DNA of 64,000 bases, from positions 114,028-178,027 of the forward strand of contig JAQTZB010000005.1 in NCBI GenBank assembly GCA_028688015.1, given 5' to 3'. The notes beneath the pieces were generated by a model that made no database searches, was not told where the DNA came from, and was given only the letters and a program-made list of their open reading frames with translations. Each line of letters opens with the position of its first letter. The stretch's first letter is position 1. The stretch is from Elusimicrobiales bacterium (GTDB lineage: Bacteria > Elusimicrobiota > Elusimicrobia > Elusimicrobiales > UBA9959). The translations under genes were made by a program, and so were the position numbers. This document shows, one piece after another, positions 61,457 through 64,000 of the stretch.

Positions 61457-63403
61457 TTAATCCGCGCCTATGCTCTTGAGGAAGGCCTCTTCCGTGGAAG
61501 GCCGCCCCAGGAACTTCTCCACCTGCCCGGCCTCGTCGTAGCTGCGGCCCGGGGCCAGGATCAGCTCGCGGTACTTGGCGCCCGTCTCCGGGTTCATCAC
61601 GCCGGCCGCTTCGAAAGCGCCGAACAGGTCCGCGGCTATCACCTCGGCCCACATGTAGCCGTAGTAGCCGGCCTCGTAGCCGCCCATCAGGTGGCCGAAG
61701 CTGGCCTGCGGGTGCGTGCCGGGGCTCATGGGGATGAGCGAGATCTTCTTCATCAGCTTCTCGTAGACCTTGGTGGTGTCCACCTTGCCCTTGGCGGTGT
61801 GGTACTTCATGTCGAGCAGGCTGAAGAAGATCTGCCGCAGGTTGCCCATGCCGGAGTCCATGTTCTTGGCGTCGATGAGCTTCTTGATGGTGGCCTCGGG
61901 CAGCTTTTCGGCGGGGTTCTTGTAGTGGCCGGAAATGCGGCGCAGAACCTCGGGAGAGTAAGCCCAGTTCTCCAGCATCTTCGACGGCACTTCCACGAAG
62001 TCGCGCGACACGGAGGTGCCGGAGAACTTGGCGTATTTGGCGCGGGTGAAGATGTTGTGGGTGACGTGGCCGAACTCGTGGAAGAGGGTGACCACCTCGT
62101 CGAACTTGAGCAGGGGCGGCAGGTCGCCCGAAGGCGGGGAGAAGTTGGACACGATGCCGGCGGCCGGCAGCTCGTAGGAGCCGTCGGGGCGCTCGCAGCC
62201 CTTGCGGATGCCGAAGCAGGCGGCGTGCTTGTACTTGCCGTCTCGCGGGAAGAGGTCCAGGTAGAAGTAGGCGGCCACGGAGCCGTCGGCGTTCTTCACC
62301 TCGTAGGGGCGCACGTCCTTGTGCCAGACCGGCAGCTGCGCCGGCACGAACTTCACGCCGAACACCTCGCCGAACACCTCGAACATGCCCTTCAGCACGG
62401 TCTCGACGGGGAAATACTCCTTGATCTTCTCGTGGTCGATGGAGTACTTGGTCTTCTTGAGCAGGTTGTTGTAATAGCCTGTCTCCCAGGCGTTGAGCCC
62501 CTTGTCGCCGTTGCCCTTGAGCGCGGCGCGGGCGCGCAGCTCTTTGCGCCCCTTCTTTTTTAGCTTGGCCTGCGTGCGCTCCAGGAAGGCGAACACGGTG
62601 CCGCTGTTCTTGGCCATCCGGTCGTCCAGCACGTAGTCGGCGAAGGAGGCGAAGCCCAGCAGCTTGCCTATCTTGCGGCGGATGGCGAGGGCGTCTTCCA
62701 TCAGCTTGATGTTGACGGCGGCGCAGCGGTTGTTGAACAAGGCCTCCAGCTTACGGCGGGCCTCGCCGCTCTCGGCGTTCTGCATGAACGGCACGTAATC
62801 CGGGTAATTCATCGTGACCAGGCAGTTGCCCTTGTCGGTCTTCTTTAGGCGCGCCTTGAAATCCTCCGGCAGGCCCTTCAGTTCTTCGGCCGTGACCTCC
62901 AGCGCGTCGCTGACGTCGCGCAGGTGCTTGGCGAAATCCAGCTCTATGGCGACCAGCTCTTTCATGAGCTTCTTGATCTTGTTCTTCTTGCGGGGTTCCA
63001 GGCCCAGGCCGTTCTGCTTGAAATCCAGCAGGGTCTTCTCCAGCAGGCGGGCGTCCACGGGGTCAAGCTTTTCGCCCTTGGCGGCGTACTCGTTGAGGGC
63101 GTTAAAAATATCCTCGCGGGTCATCAGGTCCACGGAGTACTGGCCGACCTTGAGCTCAAGCTCCTGGCTGGCTTTGCGCAGGTCGGCGTTGTCGGAAATG
63201 TAGGCGAGCATGGAGGGCACGCGGACGGCTTCGCCGAAGGCGCTGCCAGCGAGTTCAAAGGCGAGCACTGTGTTCTTGAAGGTGCGCTGGGGCCCGGGGA
63301 TGTCCACGATGGACTTGAGTTTTTCCTCCAGTTCTTTGGTAGAGGCCTCAAAAAGACCGCCGACCTGCTCAGGGGTATAATCGAATTTAGGCGCGTTGGA
63401 CAT
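61457..63403 (-). CDS. M3 family oligopeptidase (thimet/PrlC-like)
   Basis: The 648-residue zinc enzyme has VTLFHEFGHVTHNIFTRA with HEFGH. About 25 residues on comes SRDFVEVPSKMLENWAY, supplying the third ligand Glu. The closing region reads HLMGGYEAGYYGYMWAEVIA. No signal peptide is present, so it degrades short peptides in the cytoplasm, perhaps including cleaved signal or leader peptides. Its Shine-Dalgarno (GGAGGAG) is strong. It heads the minus-strand run and is divergent from the short peptide gene at 63553, 149 bp away. Confidence 0.95.
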   Translation of the reverse strand: MSNAPKFDYTPEQVGGLFEASTKELEEKLKSIVDIPGPQRTFKNTVLAFELAGSAFGEAVRVPSMLAYISDNADLRKASQELELKVGQYSVDLMTREDIFNALNEYAAKGEKLDPVDARLLEKTLLDFKQNGLGLEPRKKNKIKKLMKELVAIELDFAKHLRDVSDALEVTAEELKGLPEDFKARLKKTDKGNCLVTMNYPDYVPFMQNAESGEARRKLEALFNNRCAAVNIKLMEDALAIRRKIGKLLGFASFADYVLDDRMAKNSGTVFAFLERTQAKLKKKGRKELRARAALKGNGDKGLNAWETGYYNNLLKKTKYSIDHEKIKEYFPVETVLKGMFEVFGEVFGVKFVPAQLPVWHKDVRPYEVKNADGSVAAYFYLDLFPRDGKYKHAACFGIRKGCERPDGSYELPAAGIVSNFSPPSGDLPPLLKFDEVVTLFHEFGHVTHNIFTRAKYAKFSGTSVSRDFVEVPSKMLENWAYSPEVLRRISGHYKNPAEKLPEATIKKLIDAKNMDSGMGNLRQIFFSLLDMKYHTAKGKVDTTKVYEKLMKKISLIPMSPGTHPQASFGHLMGGYEAGYYGYMWAEVIAADLFGAFEAAGVMNPETGAKYRELILAPGRSYDEAGQVEKFLGRPSTEEAFLKSIGAD

Positions 63404-63489
63404 GGCTCCTCCCGTTCTATTGATATCAGTATTATACCAAAGCCTGCCCCGCCCCCCATTCCAACGGGACGCAAGCCGGGCTGGAATTA

Positions 63490-63616
63490 TGGCATTAAAA
63501 TTGCTCCGTATTGGGCGTAACCAGTCGCAAGAAAACTTAAAGGGGAACTAAAATGGAAAATATGAACAACTCAAAGATGGAAGCGGCGCAGTCCGAGGCG
63601 GAAATACTCGCCCTTA
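63490..63616 (+). repeat. Direct repeat copy 1 (127 bp, identical to copy 2)
   Basis: Starts TGGCATTAAAATTGC and ends within codon 22 of the short peptide gene. It is identical over the whole visible length to 63874-64000, giving a period of 384 bp. It contains the conserved box (63497-63515), the AGGGG ribosome site (63541-63545) and the first 21 codons. Confidence 0.95.
63497..63515 (+). promoter_or_regulatory. Conserved box upstream of the short peptide gene
   Basis: AAAATTGCTCCGTATTGGG, repeated at 63881-63899, with one difference from the box at 32325-32344 (minus strand). TTGCTC may act as a -35. The sequence between box and ATG is also alike in the three loci (ending in AAGGGGAA). Confidence 0.6.
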
Positions 63617-63672
63617 TCGATTCTGACACTCTTGAAATGCCGTCCTGGGACGACGGCTGCTACCACCGCTAA
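63553..63672 (+). CDS. 39-residue acidic peptide, RiPP-precursor-like
   Basis: ATG at 63553 with AGGGG 7 nt upstream. The product starts MENMNNSKMEAAQSEAE, has an acidic helical centre (ILALIDSDTLEMP) and ends SWDDGCYHR with the only Cys. A short acidic leader with an I-L-x-L-I-x-x-D-x-L pattern followed by a small tail rich in Cys, Trp, Tyr and His is how many ribosomal peptide precursors look. No modifying enzyme is next to it in this window. The gene is followed by a strong terminator and begins to repeat 384 bp later. Function is inferred from form only. Confidence 0.6.
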   Translation: MENMNNSKMEAAQSEAEILALIDSDTLEMPSWDDGCYHR

Positions 63673-63687
63673 ATCCCGGTCCCGCGC

Positions 63688-63727
63688 TTGGGGCCGCCTG
63701 GGAACCCCCCAGGCGGCCCGCTTCTTT
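63688..63727 (+). terminator. Intrinsic terminator of the short peptide gene
   Basis: A perfect stem GGGCCGCCTGGG (63691-63702) pairs with CCCAGGCGGCCC (63708-63719), followed by CTTCTTT. It isolates each peptide gene as its own unit. Confidence 0.85.
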
Positions 63728-63814
63728 CCGGCCTGCCGCTATTTGCCGTTTACGGCAGGTGTCATCATCATAATGGGAATATTTATTTTCATTTGAAAAT
63801 ATAGCATCCCAGTT

Positions 63815-63841
63815 GGAGGCGCGCCAGGGTGTCGCGCCTCC
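63815..63841. repeat. 9-bp inverted repeat between peptide gene copies
   Basis: GGAGGCGCG (63815-63823) and CGCGCCTCC (63833-63841) are perfectly complementary around a 9-nt loop, in an otherwise AT-rich spacer. No T-run follows. The spacer 63728-63873 holds no credible gene. Confidence 0.6.
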
Positions 63842-63873
63842 GCTTCATAGCGACTTTACCCCTACGGCAGCAT

Positions 63874-64000
63874 TGGCATTAAAATTGCTCCGTATTGGGC
63901 GTAACCAGTCGCAAGAAAACTTAAAGGGGAACTAAAATGGAAAATATGAACAACTCAAAGATGGAAGCGGCGCAGTCCGAGGCGGAAATACTCGCCCTTA
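63874..64000 (+). repeat. Direct repeat copy 2, cut by the window edge
   Basis: Identical to 63490-63616 in all 127 visible bases. Because the window ends here, the repeat may go on through the full gene and there may be more copies. Confidence 0.95.
63937..64000 (+). CDS. Second copy of the short acidic peptide gene, partial
   Basis: ATG at 63937 with the same AGGGG site. The 21 visible codons are identical to those of the copy at 63553. The C-terminal part, where copies of a precursor family would be expected to differ, lies outside the window. Confidence 0.7.
   Translation, partial: MENMNNSKMEAAQSEAEILAL

Overview
The window looks like chromosomal DNA from a GC-rich diderm (Gram-negative type) bacterium. 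SecA, apolipoprotein N-acyltransferase, a MurJ-like flippase, a predicted outer-membrane barrel and many signal peptides fit a two-membrane envelope. My best guess is Elusimicrobiota or a similar deep-branching phylum, but no rRNA or ribosomal protein is present to test this. Genes are dense, with many 1-11 bp overlaps (ATGA, TGATG, CTGA). At least eight genes carry a -10 hexamer only 6-10 nt before the start codon and lack a Shine-Dalgarno, so leaderless mRNAs seem common. I saw no tRNA, rRNA, CRISPR array or transposase gene.

Layout. 1-9.1 kb: secreted and envelope proteins (HExxGH protein, NlpC/P60-like peptidase, clan CD-like protein) with a YceH, FKBP, nitroreductase and DUF2225-like operon. 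9.2-16 kb: an inosine-guanosine kinase (gsk), YjbQ, and a signalling operon (CheY-like receiver, CheC-like protein, soluble histidine kinase), then a DUF4097-type repeat protein. 16-25.4 kb: acetate transporter, papain-like protease, gpmI, a DsbA/MauE-like redox operon, a second receiver, a large membrane protein and UDP-glucose dehydrogenase. 25.4-38.2 kb: S9 peptidase and four clostripain (C11) paralogues, interrupted by a small-peptide/MFS/GNAT cassette with an NAD epimerase gene just downstream, followed by a secreted protein with a three-fold Cys repeat. 38.2-48 kb: AcuC-like deacetylase, lnt, secA, CPBP protease, ClpP-like secreted protease, HEAGH membrane protein and a barrel protein. 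48-61.4 kb: a glycan assembly cluster (two CgeB-like glycosyltransferases, MurJ-like flippase, B12-radical SAM, epimerase, ColD-like PLP enzyme, methyltransferase; on the other strand trmL, asnB, GT4 and a UPF0104 flippase-like protein). 61.4-64 kb: an M3 oligopeptidase, then a 39-codon peptide gene in a unit that starts to repeat at the window edge.

Themes. About a quarter of the genes are peptidases or look like them, most of them exported. The best candidate for something undescribed is a family of very short peptide genes. Two copies lie at the right edge in a perfect 127-bp repeat (period 384 bp). A third, apparently frameshifted and Cys-rich, heads the MFS/GNAT operon at 32 kb inside the C11 array. 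These loci share an upstream box (AAAATTGCTCC-N-TATTGGG) at nearly the same distance from the ATG. This suggests a secreted or modified peptide system with an exporter, an acetyltransferase and perhaps C11 maturation proteases. That link is inference from position and sequence likeness only.
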